From Ephydatia muelleri (Eukaryota > Porifera > Demospongiae > Spongillida > Spongillidae), in the NCBI GenBank assembly GCA_013339895.1, contig JABACO010000007.1, positions 9,381,635 through 9,445,634 of the forward strand: 64,000 nt of DNA. Direction: 5' to 3'. A model generated the notes under the pieces. That model saw nothing but the letters and a program-made list of their open reading frames with translations, was not told the DNA's origin and did no database searches. Below are positions 1 through 11,996 of the stretch, piece after piece (within the stretch, counting starts at the first letter, position 1; the number at the start of each line of letters is the position of its first letter). Position numbers and translations under genes: made by a program.

Positions 1-860
1 GGACTGCAGCTGAACTGAGCCATCTACTTTACTCACGGGATGACAACAGAATGCCAAAAACCATACTTGCTTTACAAGCTACTTCAATCAATTGCCCCAG
101 ATGGTAGCAAAATAATTGCATGTGTTTGGGTTGACAAAAGGTCAAAAACTATAATATGCAACCGATTACGCCACAGAATTGATGTAGTTGATGGCATACC
201 AACCACGGTGCAGTACACAAAAATAATACCAAGACCACTTATAGTGGAGAAGTTCTTTGAGTTTTTTTTCATCAATTGATGTGCATGATCATTACAGACA
301 AGGCTCATCTGCAATCGAAAGAGAGTGGATAACTCATACATGGTGGCACAGAACATTTGGGACCATCTTTGGTATATGTGTTGTTGATGCTTACTTAGCA
401 TACAGGTATGAATCCGACAAAGATTTCCTTGCAAGCACTGACGTTTTAGACTTTACAACATTCATGGATCTGCTGGCACATCAGCTCATCCACAACATCT
501 ATGTACCATCCAGTGCAACATTACGAAGGCGCAGTGATGATAGTGCATCTGTCTCTGTGGCACATGTAGAGGTACAATAAATGACATATTGTTATTGCTT
601 TCATTTTTATCTGTGTATAATATTGTCACATTGTAGGATCAAGTGCAGCACAAACTACGGAGCCTTACAGAGCTTCCTATGTACAAGGAAAATATAATGA
701 ATGGAAAGTACCCACAGCGTATCTGCAAGTACTGCACAATGAAGACCACATTCTATTCCATACTGTGGCTTTGGCACTTCCAGAGATTGGTATATTCAGC
801 ATCTCACAGAAATGGGTTTTTTAAACTAATTGATTCACTTGTCTTGGTACACTTTATTAT
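1..860 (+). pseudogene. piggyBac-family transposase, C-terminal part, broken
   Basis: Seen: the conserved run PRPLIVEKFFEFF followed, after a one-base slip in a T tract near 260-270, by SIDVHDHYRQG and a W-rich segment (THTWWHRTFGTIFG). This is the third-Asp region and C-terminal core of the piggyBac DDE transposase family (DDE_Tnp_1_7). A stop lies upstream at 16-18. A 65-bp intron fits at 572-636: donor gtacaa after the Val-Glu codons, acceptor ttgtag, and the phase is kept. The next exon (LRSLTELPMY, then a CKYC pair) resembles the Cys-rich tail of such proteins. The N-terminal half lies outside the window or is lost. The frameshift and stop argue that it is dead. The family is clear; the exact end of the gene is not. 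Confidence 0.72.
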
Positions 861-2189
861 TGCTATCAGTTCAAACAGATTTCATTGTCACAATATCTGC
901 AACTATTTAGTGTTTTGATATTGGTTTGAATTTGTCATAACCATCCTTTACAAACTCTGACATTTTTAGCTTACACAGCTTTAAAATTCATACTTCGATA
1001 AAGCTACGTAAAAATGAAATGATTTTAAATTAATGTGATGTAATTTTCATAATAGAATATATGATTGATTGATTTTATCATTATACAAAACTTCCTATCT
1101 TTTGCATTATTCATATGCCGTAACATATTAATGTAAGAAGTTTAGATGCAAATGATCAATACTGTTTGTAACTCTATACTACAATGCTTAGGGACAATTA
1201 CATGCAATGACGCAAAACACAAGAATACTAATGTAAAAATAAAATTAGTGCACAGTTAGGATTAAAACACAACTTCAACTAAAGCCTGTAGGTGATAAAA
1301 CTACAAAACGGTCAAAGAAGACTAAAATTGATATGTTTTATGCTTCCTGTAGGCACTGAAAACTGCAAAGTGATAATTATTCCATTTGCATATGTGACAG
1401 CAATGAAACGTACAAATGCATTCTTAAAGTTTGGGCAGCTTTCTAGATGGCTGAAATCATTCCATGCTATAGAAAGAGTGCAGCAGTGCTGAAACAAAAA
1501 GTCTATAAATAATAACTTATTTATTTGTCCTTGCAATAATTTTTATCAACGGAAGCACTCAATATCCTGAAATCAGGATTATACCGATCCTGAATTCAGG
1601 ATCGTTTTACGTAGATTAAAGATTAAATGCAGCGCAAAAAAAATAAATCTCCAGATACTAATGGTAGCTCTAAAAAGAACTGTTTTGAAGTAAGGACAAC
1701 ACCACTTCAGTAAGTGGGACCTGTGGCTGGTAATAACATTTGGACATTAAACATAATGTAAGCTATTGGGAATCACTTAAAGATACAGAACTTCAGCTAT
1801 CATGTTCATCATCATCATCATCCTCATCACCCTCTGAAAATACAGTCTTCACCCTCACTATCCACATACTCTCCGTCATACATGGCTGTATCATCAGGCA
1901 ACGCCATCTCATCATCACCTTCCTCAACCTCAAGTATACTACACAGTATGTATAACAATTAGTTGGCATCACTGACAGTCACATACTGTTGAGACGTGAT
2001 GTTCCTGAGAACGTACATACTCCAGATGTTCTTAACAAAGCGGTATGTTTTCTTGACCAATACATTGTACGTGGAATGATGATCTGGTCGACGAACATCC
2101 ATATATATTCATGATGACTAGTAGCCAACCGTTGAGAGTTTTCATTCTAAAAGTTTGACTATTATAGGATCCAAAGCACATACAAGACT
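861..2189. other. AT-rich stretch without a recognisable gene
   Basis: No reading frame here resembles a known family. The only structure seen is a pair of neighbouring palindromes at 1564-1579 and 1586-1603 and a short TCA-repeat tract near 1802-1822. Confidence 0.5.
1564..1603. repeat. two adjacent palindromes
   Basis: ATCCTGAAATCAGGAT (1564-1579) and GATCCTGAATTCAGGATC (1586-1603) are near-identical hairpin-forming units 6 bp apart. The second is a perfect 18-bp palindrome. They could be the end of a small non-autonomous element; nothing else supports that. Confidence 0.55.
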
Positions 2190-2197
2190 CACCCAAT
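2190..2197 (+). repeat. 8-bp target site duplication, left (CACCCAAT)
   Basis: Identical to 5337-5344 on the other side of the hAT element. Confidence 0.93.
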
Positions 2198-5100
2198 TAG
2201 GGTGTGTAACCTTTTTTAAAAATTAACATCGATTATTTCGACTATGAAAAAAAAGTCTAATCGATTTTGCAGGTTTATAGCAACTTGCAAATCGGTTATT
2301 AGAAACGTGCAATCGATTTTGGTTTCAGTTTATTGGGAAAACATACGTAAGGCACAAATCAAAACATCTCATTCTATTACAATGAAATTAAAAACAGCAT
2401 TACGCACTATTGTAGCTCAACAGCATCCGCCATGAATCCTCTTGCCTTATAATAATGTCAACTTGAGATTATTAAAACCACACGTTTCCTCTCCTTTTGC
2501 GGACAGCATGCCCCCGAAGAATTTGAAAAAGCGACAAGTATCTAAACCAAAAAAGATTGTGAAACCTCATGGCAAACCTGGTGGAATTAAGCGAACGCCA
2601 CTTTACGCTTACGACAAAGCTGCCAACCAGGACTTGTACAATGTACAGGATATCATCGTCGAACGACAGGAAAAGGGTGTGCCTAAGTATTAGTTGTGCT
2701 GGGAAGGATTCGGGCCTGAAGATGACACCTGGGAACCAATAGAACACTTAGCTGGTGCAGAGGAGTACATATCACGTTTTGTTGAGGAGCGTAATGCGGC
2801 AGCCAAGCGATCTGAGGATGAAAATGCAGCAAAACAAGCTATGATACGTGAATGTTCAGAGTAGCAATCATCTCAACCTGCTGATGATGTACCTGGGGGA
2901 TCTCATTCTGAGTCTGGAGAACCTGAGATTAAACGTAAACTTCATGGGTCTGGCAGGCTTTTGCCTATCTCCCTCCTTGCGATGATAAACAGAAGGCTGA
3001 CAAACCTCGGTACAAATGTCTGCTATCCTTGGATAATGGTGCAAAATGTGATACTGTATTGCTTTAATGTGGAGGTACAACTATTATGGCAACCCATCTC
3101 CGAACAAGGCACAGCAAATATGTCCTTGAGCATGAAATGAAAAGCCAGACAAACACATTGAAAGTAGGCACTGACAAAAATACACTTCTTATGGGGAAAA
3201 TGGCAAAATGGACACCAGAGAGGCGACACTTACTATGTCGGAAGATTGCATACTGGCTTGTTAAGCGAAACCGCCCTTTAACCTTAGTGGAGCGTGACAC
3301 AGAACTGCGAGATGTCTTCCTCGAACTTAGTGGTGGACGCTTTGAAATCCATAAGCACTGCTGCAGATGGTGGCTGTTGGTACAACATTTTTAAAGCTAC
3401 AGATAAGTGATTTGGTGCATGAAGGCCTCCAGTTGGCACGTACTGCAGACTTGTGGTCTGACGGAACTGATTGTGCCCTGCTTGGTGTTTTCCTGTATTG
3501 GATTGACAAAGAGTGGGTTATGCATGAAGAAATGGCAGGATGTGTACCATTTCATGGTATGCACCACACTGGTGAGAACGTACGCAATTAAACAGAGGCA
3601 TTGATGAAATCCCTGGACACACCACATTGGATAGCATTTTTGCTAGAGTGTGTGACAATGGTTCCAATATGAAAAAGGCTCTGGAAGTCGTAAAGGGCCT
3701 TTTCTGCTCAGCACATACCTTGGAGTGTTCTGTCCTGGTGTATACTGAATCACCTGGTGTGAAGGAAACCATTGGCAGGACAAAGGCTATCACTAGTTTC
3801 TTCCATCGCTCTCCATTAGCCATGGCAGAGATGCTGAAGATCCAAGTGACCAACAGTAATCCAGGCACTAGTACACACAAACCACCTAGTACAGGGAATG
3901 CAACCCGCTGGCATTTTACTCATGATGCTCTGAACTGGTATAGGATGCACCAGCAGACAGTATGACGTGACAAACTGGGGGGGTGAAGGATACAAAGAGC
4001 AAAAGCTAGACTATGACGACTGGCAAGCAATACAACAAACAGTAGCTGTCCTAGATCCATCTGCAAAAATGACGAACCTCATAGAAGGTACCTTGCCACT
4101 TGTCCTCCCCATGATCACCCATGTCATTCATCATGCTGCAAAGCCCTATCTGAACAAGCCCTGGGACAAAAGTAATACATTTGATGACTTCACACCAAAT
4201 GTGCAATTTGCTCGGGCAGCATTTATTGAGGATCTCCATGACAAATGGGTGGATAACTTGAGCCCAGAAGTAAGGCGCTTATTTGTGATTTCTACTCTCC
4301 TTCATCCACGATTTAAGTCCTTTGAATTCCCTTTACACGGAGGAAGGGCTTGTGCTTTGAGGCTTCTACGAGCGGAGTGGCGTACATGGAAAGGAGTTGG
4401 CAGTGTGGCTATTCCTCCCATTATTGTGACTTCCAAAGTGCCGATGGATTGCTTGAGTGCCTTTTTTTCTGAAGTGGAAGCTAAAGCTGAAGCTACTGAT
4501 ACTGAAAAATATATGGCGGAAGATGAACTGGAAGCGTACCTGGTGTGTCCTGATGAGGCAATGGAAACTGATATCTTGATGTGGTGGAAAACATAAAGCA
4601 CTTGGCTTAAGCTGCAACTGATGGCAAGGCAGTATCTTGCAGTTCCTGCAACTTCTGCAGGGGTGGAATGTCTGTTTAGCAAGGCAAGCTGCGCACATGG
4701 TGATTTAGCTCAAGCCATGAAGGAGGAAACGTTAAGCTTTGCCTTGTTAGCATCCCACAACTATGCCCCTTAGCTTTTCAAATGTAGGGAATTGCCGATA
4801 TAGCACTCACGAACTGTTTAGTGTTCATTTGCTTGTATCAACACTTAGTTTATGTAACTTGTGATCTTAAATGCACGCTGCAGAGAATGCGTGAGGGTGC
4901 GGGTATATACCGAAAAGTTCTGATCGAGCTATTGTCCATTGTGCCGTGCGCGTGCACACATGCATGCATGAAAACATGCACAGGGACAGTACTTTGAAAC
5001 AAGTGCAATGCAGAGCAATGTTGATTAGTTTGCATGGTCATACCTACATGTATCTAGTTTTGATTACGTCAGCACAATTTATTTACCGATTTTTAAACCG

Positions 5101-5336
5101 GCCGTTATAGTTAGTAAACCATTGCCGTATATCTGAAGGGGGCTTAAAAGGTAATCGATTTCCGGCAGATTTGCTGCGTATGAAGGAAACAAATATCGAC
5201 TAATCGTGACTTAGAATCGGTTTTTTCGACTAAAGGAAAGTCTGAAATCGGTAACCTGTAAATGCATAGTTGACCGAATAGGTAATCGCGAATAACCGAT
5301 TAACCTACAAAACCTGAAAACCGGTTACACACCCTA
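2198..5336 (+). mobile_element. chromodomain-hAT DNA transposon, full length, non-functional
   Basis: Seen: the ends are 14-bp perfect inverted repeats, TAGGGTGTGTAACC at 2198-2211 and its reverse complement at 5323-5336. Both are flanked by the same 8-bp direct repeat CACCCAAT (2190-2197 and 5337-5344). An 8-bp target duplication is the hallmark of hAT transposition. The 3139-bp interior carries a decayed transposase with chromodomain, BED-like finger and hAT dimerisation region. Subterminal DNA at both ends is rich in AATCGATTT/AATCGGTT-like motifs, as expected for transposase binding. Perfect target duplications but several stops in the gene suggest an old insertion whose ends have by chance stayed intact, or a copy mobilised in trans. 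Confidence 0.93.
2508..4773 (+). pseudogene. chromodomain-BED-hAT transposase, degraded
   Basis: Would catalyse cut-and-paste transposition of the surrounding element. The start chosen is the ATG at 2508. Order seen: basic N-terminus; chromodomain (DLYNVQDIIVERQEKG, a stop at 2691-2693, then LCWEGFGPEDDTWEP); acidic linker; BED-type finger remnant (YKCLLS...AKCDTVL, then HLRTRH); hAT core with KRNRPLTLVE, LARTADLWSDGTD, CDNGSNMKKAL, CSAHTLE, NATRWHF; C-terminal dimerisation region (MARQYLAVPATSAGVE, then CLFSKA) ending at the stop 4771-4773. At least five frame breaks (stops near 2693, 2863, 3394, 3590, 4595) separate these blocks. Fusion of a chromodomain to a BED-hAT protein is an uncommon but known architecture and suggests chromatin-guided target choice (inference). 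Confidence 0.88.
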
Positions 5337-5344
5337 CACCCAAT
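5337..5344 (+). repeat. 8-bp target site duplication, right (CACCCAAT)
   Basis: Identical to 2190-2197. Confidence 0.93.
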
Positions 5345-5984
5345 CCAAGTTCATACGCATTTGAAATGTCTTTGTATGGAAGTGAATTCGTTTTGGCAGG
5401 TAGGTGACAAGCTGGTGGTTAAACGACTCCACCCAGTAGGTGTCTCGACACTGTAAGATATGGACACCTACATTTTTGAACATGCTTTACATTTTACTAG
5501 TTACCTACCAGACGAAATGAGTCAGCCATGCGATAGATGAGGGGTTTTTTTAGTGCATCCTCATATGCACGAATTGCTGCAGGCATGGTGAGAGGTTTCC
5601 TTACATAACATGGTTGCCGACAGGGACTCTCTCTGAATAGCAGCTGTGGTTATCAAATAGCATAGTTATTGTGTCACTTTATACAACACAGCACACATAA
5701 TGCCTGAACGAAAATACATATAGTCATGCATACACATACACGCAAATACATTTACACATATACACACACTGATAATTCCACACATACACACACACTCACA
5801 CACACACACAATGTCCACGTTTACCACAATGTCACAATGTCATATGGAATGCAGTAACCATAAAATACACACATAAACACACAAACTTGCTATTGTTCAT
5901 AATCATGGCTCGCAGAATGTCAGGGTTGCCGGCACAGTTTTCATGCACCAATACAAATGTACTTTCGTGCTTCTTGCTATGAGG
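5345..5984. other. non-coding, with a CA-rich microsatellite
   Basis: No protein similarity seen. Position 5725-5812 is an interrupted (CA)n/(TACA)n tract. Confidence 0.5.
5725..5812. repeat. interrupted (CA)n microsatellite
   Basis: Runs of ACACAC interrupted by ATAC units, ending at the pure stretch ACACACACAC near 5800. Confidence 0.85.
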
Positions 5985-7633
5985 AGATATTGTGTAAATA
6001 GTACTAAGATAATATACCCTTGTCAGATAGTTCAGTAATCCACGTCTTATCTCTGGCACGAACTGAACCAGCACAGATGTTACGTAACTCCTTAGCCACA
6101 AATTTCGTACCTGCACTAACTTTAATGCATTACACAGTTATCAAATGTATGCCATACCATGCCATGTGTCATAGGAATTCATCATCCCTAGTTCCTCTAC
6201 ATACTTCTTTATTGTAGCTTGGTAGTCATGGGCAACTTCTGTGAAGTTCAATCTTTAATTAAAGGTAAAAAAAATTAAACCTTTCTAAATAAGAAAATAA
6301 AGATATCCACAGGCAAACCTCGGGCAATAACTTGGGGCAGGACCATCTTTGTGCACGCCAACCACCTTGTCTGAGCTACCTTGTGCTCTTGGCTAGATAG
6401 AGTCGCAATCCCGACAATTCTATGTGTACTGAAAATAGACATTATGGTTTGCTAGGTAATAGACATTATTATGTACAAACCTTCCAGCCAGGCAAGGTAC
6501 TGTGGTGTGATACGCATTTGAGGTAGAATCGTGGCATGCATCAGTGATAACCCACTATTTATATACATAATTATTCCCACACTGATTTAAAATTAGTTTT
6601 AAGTCTAATCTCTCCACTTGTAATGTAGTCAGGGTTTGCATTTACATGATCTACAGCAGCCTTCATGGAATCTTCAACTGCGTCACAAACTATTCGCTGG
6701 TAGAGTTTGTCCACATAAACTGACGACAATAGACTATCGAATAACAATATGCATGAATCAGCTCAGTCCCTACCTGAGTGGATGTATTGCTGCTTCACTT
6801 CACCCAAACCAGCAAATATGCAGAAATTCATGTATTGGAGTGGTAACGTGCCAGCACAAGTGAAAGGATGGACAAGTCTGAAAGAATTATGACATTTGTA
6901 TAAATCATTAGTAAATTATGTTGGTACTCATACTTCTGATTGGCAAGATAATGGCCAGACAGAACTCTGGAACTAGCCCAGACATATGATTGCTTGCACT
7001 TTGGGCAAACAAATTGTACTCTGGCTACATGTCCCTTCTAAGGAGTAATGAAGAAATATTGAACCGAAAAAAGGAACAAGCTACATAGTACTCAGCAGAC
7101 CTTTTTGAAAGATGCCAATGTCCAAGAAGGGTTTGATAGACACCCACAGTGCTGGACAAGACTCGAACAAAGACGCTTGAAGGCATTTCATTCGACCACA
7201 AAGAGGTCTTGATCACTGTGGTCTTCGTCTCTCGTGTAGATCCCTGTGTATTTCATGCTGGACTGGTATACTTATCTTGTATGGTTTGAGCATGGCAACA
7301 ATAAACACCAATCAACAGCCGTATATTACATATTAACTAACCTGCTGAGTCCAGCATCATTTCTCTACCCGAACTTGATGTTCCGCTCCTTGTGACTGGG
7401 ACACTCTCAGTTTGTTGCAATACAAGGCCCAGCAATGCATTCAGAACACTGATAGTAGCGTTCCGCGTAAAACCGAGTACAAGGAGTTGCCTGGCTGCTT
7501 CAAATGTACTTAGGAACATATCCAATTCCTCTCCAAGGCCAGAGGAAAATGACCCTTGTAGGTGAAGTCTTTGTCGCGGGGGGCCCTCGGACGATAGCGA
7601 TGAGGTCGTTGAGGTCGCCATTATAAGAACCAT
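5985..7633 (-). pseudogene. uncharacterised intron-containing DDE-like transposase family, copy 1
   Basis: Not a named family to me. On the minus strand exon 1 starts at the ATG 7633 (MVLIMATSTTSS) and ends at a GTTAGT donor near 7342. Exon 2 (CCAG acceptor near 7255) holds a motif GIYTRDEDHSDQDLFVVE followed by a stop. Further blocks are SVYVDKLYQRIV plus MKAAVDHV (about 6580-6710), WVITDACHDSTSNAYHTTV (about 6490-6550), FSTHRIVGIATL plus KMVLPQVIARGLPV (6310-6440), then ICAGSVRARDKTWITELSDKG (6020-6085) and, after a small intron, RSTKVHLYWCMK with a one-base slip before CAGNPDILR (5910-5970). A second copy at 45286-46350 shares all middle blocks. The order resembles an RNase H-fold transposase with first acidic motif ITDA, but this is inference. 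The stop and the slip make this copy a pseudogene. Confidence 0.6.
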
Positions 7634-7896
7634 GTGACCAATAGTTTGATAACTAGTGTTATTAACTTGTTATTTTTATTATTTTTACCAATGATCAAAA
7701 TCTCACAATGACATATATAATACTTACGTACTGGGGATGGGATGCATGTGTGTGCAGACTGTGCAGCATAAAACGTATTATTGCACGATATGCCATTCAG
7801 AATATGTGTGAAAAACTCCTATTTGCTGTTGCCAAGCCGCAATCATTCATTAATATAGAGCCTCCATTTTAAATTTAAATCAGCAATTTCGGCCGC
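7634..7896. other. short non-coding spacer
   Basis: AT-rich; nothing recognisable. Confidence 0.4.
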
Positions 7897-9170
7897 ATGG
7901 CTGGTTGTTTTGGATCCAAAACTCCTTTTGTTCGTTTCCTTCGTGGTGTGATTGGGGATAAGGACAGTCAAAAGTCATATATCCATGGTCAGGTGGATGG
8001 CTGGGTGAAGTGTGTGCAACATCTATCACATGCTGCTACCAAGACACCTCAAGCAGGATTTGCAAGCATGACAAAGTCTCTTCAGTGTTAATGGGGCTTC
8101 ATACAAAGGGTAGTACCAGATTGCAGTGATGAATTCATAGTACTACATAACATAATCTAGAAGTGTTTTTTGCCTGCCTTGTTTGATGGAAGCCTATCTG
8201 ATGCTGCACTGCAGCTGTTTGTGCTGCCAACACGCCTAGCAGGTCTAGGAGTACTTGACCCTACATCTATGCCAACAGATATCTTCAAAACATCTAAACA
8301 ACGCACACTTGTTATTGTCAATGCCTTAATAGGTAAGGATACATTTTGCCATGTTAGTATCTGGATGCACTCAATGAGGCCAGACAGATGCACCGTAAAA
8401 TTCAAGAGGATTTACACCAGTCCAGCTTGGAGTCTATTGTAGTAAAGTTCACACATGAGCGACAGAGATCAACACAAAGGGCAATAAACATCAGCTTGGC
8501 TGAATTGGTTCCATTAGAGAGTTGTCACTTTGACCTAGCACCCTCTCAGTTTAGGGATGGTTTGACAATTCGATATCAATGGCAATCTTTCTGTATACCT
8601 ATCAAGTATGATGGATGTAGTGCAAATTTCACGTTGCAACATGCATTAGACTGTAAAACAGGTGGTCTTGTCATCCAACGACATAACAAAGTTCGGGACT
8701 GTCTTGGGGATATGGCTGCTCAAGTATGGAGTCAGGTTGTACGTGAACCAATAGTCAAAGAGGCTGAATCCAAAGCAGATGGATTGAGGGCTGATCTAGG
8801 CATTGGAGGTCCCCAGGTGGAAGCGTTGTTTGATATAAAAGTCATTGACACAGACGCACCATCACACCTGCATTGAACACCACAATCAATTTTGGACACA
8901 GGGGCTCTAGAGAAAAAGAAGCTATATAAAAAGGCAGTGGAAGATAGGCGAGGTACATTTACTCCTTTCGTAACATCCATTGATGGGCTTCTTCACAGAG
9001 AGGCAGAACATTTTTTTAAGCACATAGCTACCAGCATAGCAGCAAAATGGGACAAATCATATGCAGAAACGTGTACATTCGTCAGAGCTCGATTTTCGTT
9101 TGCTCTGGTTCGAGCATCCAGCTTATGTCCAAGAGGATCTAGGGTAAAGTGGAGGAGTGGACTATGTTAA
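7897..9170 (+). pseudogene. retroelement polyprotein, C-terminal region after the RT domain
   Basis: Seen: GSKTPFVRFLRGVIGD, then FIQRVVPDCSDEF, FLPALFDGSLSDAAL, and after a break near 8335 a Cys/His knuckle (CSANFTLQHALDCKTGGLV) followed by RHNKVRDCLGD and RADLGIGGPQ plus EALFDIKVIDTDA. The same order (RT thumb, Cys-Cys-His-Cys knuckle, RHN motif, ADL...D.K nuclease-like motif) is found in retroelement proteins carrying a restriction-like endonuclease. The RT core itself is missing, so the copy is 5'-truncated. Stops at 8088-8090, 8151-8159 and 8874-8876 show decay. The tail WRSGLC reaches a TAA made by the piggyBac target TTAA and continues beyond that transposon at 11997-12044. Exact clade not assigned. 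Confidence 0.62.
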
Positions 9171-9184
9171 GTTGTACGGGCCTA

Positions 9185-9204
9185 TTGTCACCAAATGGTG
9201 ACAA
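9185..9204. repeat. left subterminal hairpin of piggyBac (TTGTCACCA-AA-TGGTGACAA)
   Basis: Nine-base perfect stem with AA loop. The same stem recurs twice at the other end of the element (11934-11953, 11966-11983), so it is a likely transposase-binding repeat. Confidence 0.8.
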
Positions 9205-9669
9205 TAAGGCATACCTTTTCATTACTATTTATACTATGAGTTTGGAAAATGTTGAGTTCTTTGTACTTATAATACAAGATGATCTTTTAGTACTGCAAAA
9301 ATTGAGGCAGTATCTATTTCCAATCAAACACAGTAGATAAACAAAGTTAAACTTGATGGAAAAAAAAAGTTGAAATCTTCCTATCAGTAATGCTTATAAT
9401 GAAGTATCTCTATTGATTGAAATTTTGAAGCTATATGCCACATAACGGTTAGAGAATTTACTCTGTTTGGCAGCTTGGAAACCTATTTTATTTCATCTGA
9501 CTATATTATGAACACAGGAACAATCAAGACAAATTTACATGTTTCAAGCTGTGCATAGATAAAAAATTCATACCCCAACATAAACAATTCATAGCCCACA
9601 ACCTAATTGGGAATTTAATTCATTTAATCGAAATACTCATATTATGGTCAAACAGCCCTTGCCAAAGGA

Positions 9670-11666
9670 ATGTCGAAGCAAGACATTAGAGTTGGTCATT
9701 CTGTATGGGTTTATGCCAAAATTTGTGACAGCGACAGAGAGGTGGAAAAATGGAGTGAAAGAAACTTTGGAGCTCGTGGGGGGAACACTATGCTGTTAGG
9801 AAAAGTCAAAGAAATGATTAGTTCCACCGATTTTGTTGTCTATTTTCCTTATGACAGTACAGAAATGGAAGTCGGCAAGAAACATATTCATGTACTAACT
9901 GACAGCTATGAGATATGGCAGAGGCATTTTGTGCGTAAGATACCGAAAGGTCAGAGGTCACGTGCGGAAGCGGCAGTAAGCAGCGGAACTGATTCAGGCA
10001 GCGACGATGAGATCGAACAGGAAGAAGGAGAAGAGCAGGAAGAAATGGATAGTTCTAACCCCATAACCTCTGCTAGTAACGTTCTACCTTGGGTTTTTGA
10101 GCCAATACTTGAAGACCCCCGCTCGGTGATATACCCCAGTATCAAGCCAAAACTTCGGTGTGGTGAGCTTCAGTATAACGACAGCTCAGTTGATACCTCA
10201 CTGATTTGGATTTTATTTACAAAATACTTTCCTATTGCTTTTGCCGAAGAGTGCATCATCCTTAGACAAATTTGGCAGCTGAGCTTGATGACGAGTGGAC
10301 AAGTCCGTTAACCATTGGTGAATTTCTGACTTTTCTTGGAGCTATTTGCTTTATGATATGCTACCCTTTGGGTGGTAGTTGTCATCGTTATTGGCATTGG
10401 ATGGGTGATGAAATATTTCCTGCAGCTAATTTAGGACGGTTTATCCAGTGGAGAAGGTTTGAACTGATTTGTAAGTATCTAACTCTTGGAAACAATGGAC
10501 TACCAAATGATAAGCTGCGGTACTGGCGTAAATGGTTATTGGCTGTTAAAACATGTTTTCAGTGTGCCTTGATACCTGGTCGCAACATTATTTTGGATGA
10601 ATCAATGATCAGAAACAAGAATTTTAAAGCAGCTGATTGTGTTATATACATTAGGCGAAAGCCTGAACCTTGGGGACACGAGTTATGGACTGTTGTAGAT
10701 AAGGAAAGTGGCATTTGTACTAATTTTGAATTAAATGAGGGAAAAGAGATTACCCGACAGCTGAAATACTTTGCAGAGTTTGGGGCTACAACTGCTACTA
10801 CTCTTCGTTTATTGGAACCCTACTTTGAAAGTCATCGCCTTGTGTTCATAGATTCGTGGTTTCAATCTGTAAAAACTGCAACTGAATTGAAGAGACGAGG
10901 GTTAGACAGCCTTGGTGTTGTGAAGACTGCCCACAAAAACTACCCCCGAGAAGATCTCGAGGCTAGGTGCATGAATGAGGCTGGTGCAGTAGCTTCTGCA
11001 CATGTCAATATCCTTGATGATAATGTAGTTCTTCATGCTGTTCAGTGGAGGTCAAGCTCTCACCATAAGTTAACTCTTCTTTCAACTGCAAGCTCTAGTG
11101 CCCCTGCAGGGACACCTTATATTAGACCATGTGGGAAAGAAATACCAAGACCTGATATTGTAGAATTATGGTATGATTCATATGGAGCAGTTGATGCTTT
11201 TAATCATTGTAAAGTAGGTGGTGGTAAGAATGGCTGGGAACATCACTTAAAAGTTCAAGAACGTCCTAATCTTCCTCTATTTTCTGGAATGATGTCACTT
11301 ATAGATGCAAATATATATCGAAGCATGGCATACTTCTTTCCACAGGCACATAGTAAAACTACCCATGTAGAAATGCGTCAAATGCTTGTCAAAGCACTTC
11401 TAATGAATCCATTGACTGTTGTGCTACCAGAAAAAAGGACATTTTCTCAATCTACTGAGCACAGACCAGCATTTTTCGGTCATGATAAAAGGAAGCGCTG
11501 TGTAATGTGTTCACGCAAAGGTCTTGAAAGAGAGACGAGCTTGTCTGATATGTACTGTACTTATTGTGGTGTTGACGCTGGTACATTTTGTCGGCATTCA
11601 AGTGGTCGCAAATGCTGGGAAGAGCATATTAATAATGGGATTCCATCAAGGAAACGCAGAAAATGA
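9670..11666 (+). CDS. piggyBac transposase, one frameshift
   Basis: DDE transposase for the element 9171-11992. ATG at 9670 opens a basic/aromatic N-terminus and an acidic stretch (SGSDDEIEQEEGEEQEE, about residues 117-133). The frame closes at 10309-10311, but similarity resumes one frame over from about 10270 (NLAAELDDEWTSPLTIGEF), so a single-base change near 10265-10272 splits an otherwise open gene. Core motifs follow: IILDESMI (first Asp, near 10598), LVFIDSWFQS (second Asp, near 10850), ELWYDSYGAVDAFN (third Asp region, near 11180-11200). The C-terminus has the piggyBac Cys-rich domain (CVMCSRKG, CTYCG, CRHSSGRKCW) and ends SRKRRK, a possible nuclear localisation signal. No introns are needed. 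Whether the frameshift is real or a sequencing slip decides if this copy is active. Confidence 0.87.
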
Positions 11667-11933
11667 CTAGAAATGTTGAATCTACTTTGTTAAAAACAAC
11701 AGTTGTTTTTGTGCACCTACCTTGTGGTAGCCTTGATAAAACAGTGAATAATGTATTCCCTCATTATACTTTTCCAACTTTTTCCTTCACTTTGATTTAA
11801 TATACTATTCATGCCTTTGCATCAGTTAAAAAAAAATTTGTATACTTGTGTTGTCCAATCATTCTTCTACTGTTTTGTTCCAGTTTTTACTTAACATTTG
11901 CTTGTTTCATAAAGCTATATATCATTAAACTTA

Positions 11934-11983
11934 GTGTCACCATTTGGTGACACTACCTTTCTTATTGTCACCAAATGGTGACA
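11934..11983. repeat. right subterminal hairpin pair of piggyBac
   Basis: GTGTCACCA-TT-TGGTGACAC (11934-11953) and TGTCACCA-AA-TGGTGACA (11966-11983), 12 bp apart, matching the left end. Confidence 0.8.
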
Positions 11984-11996
11984 CTATACAACTTAA

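Larger units (their letters stand above)
9171..11992 (+). mobile_element. piggyBac transposon with TTAA target duplications
   Basis: Seen: TTAA at 9167-9170 and 11993-11996 directly flanks terminal sequences that are inverted copies of one another: GTTGTA, then a hairpin unit TGTCACCA-AA-TGGTGACA (9187-9202 on the left; 11966-11983 on the right), then AATAAG. A further hairpin GTGTCACCA-TT-TGGTGACAC lies at 11934-11953. TTAA duplication is diagnostic for piggyBac. The transposase gene lies at 9670-11666 in the same orientation. The element interrupts the last codons of the retroelement gene 7897-12044. With a single frameshift in the transposase it is the least decayed cut-and-paste DNA element with both ends in the window. 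Confidence 0.92.
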
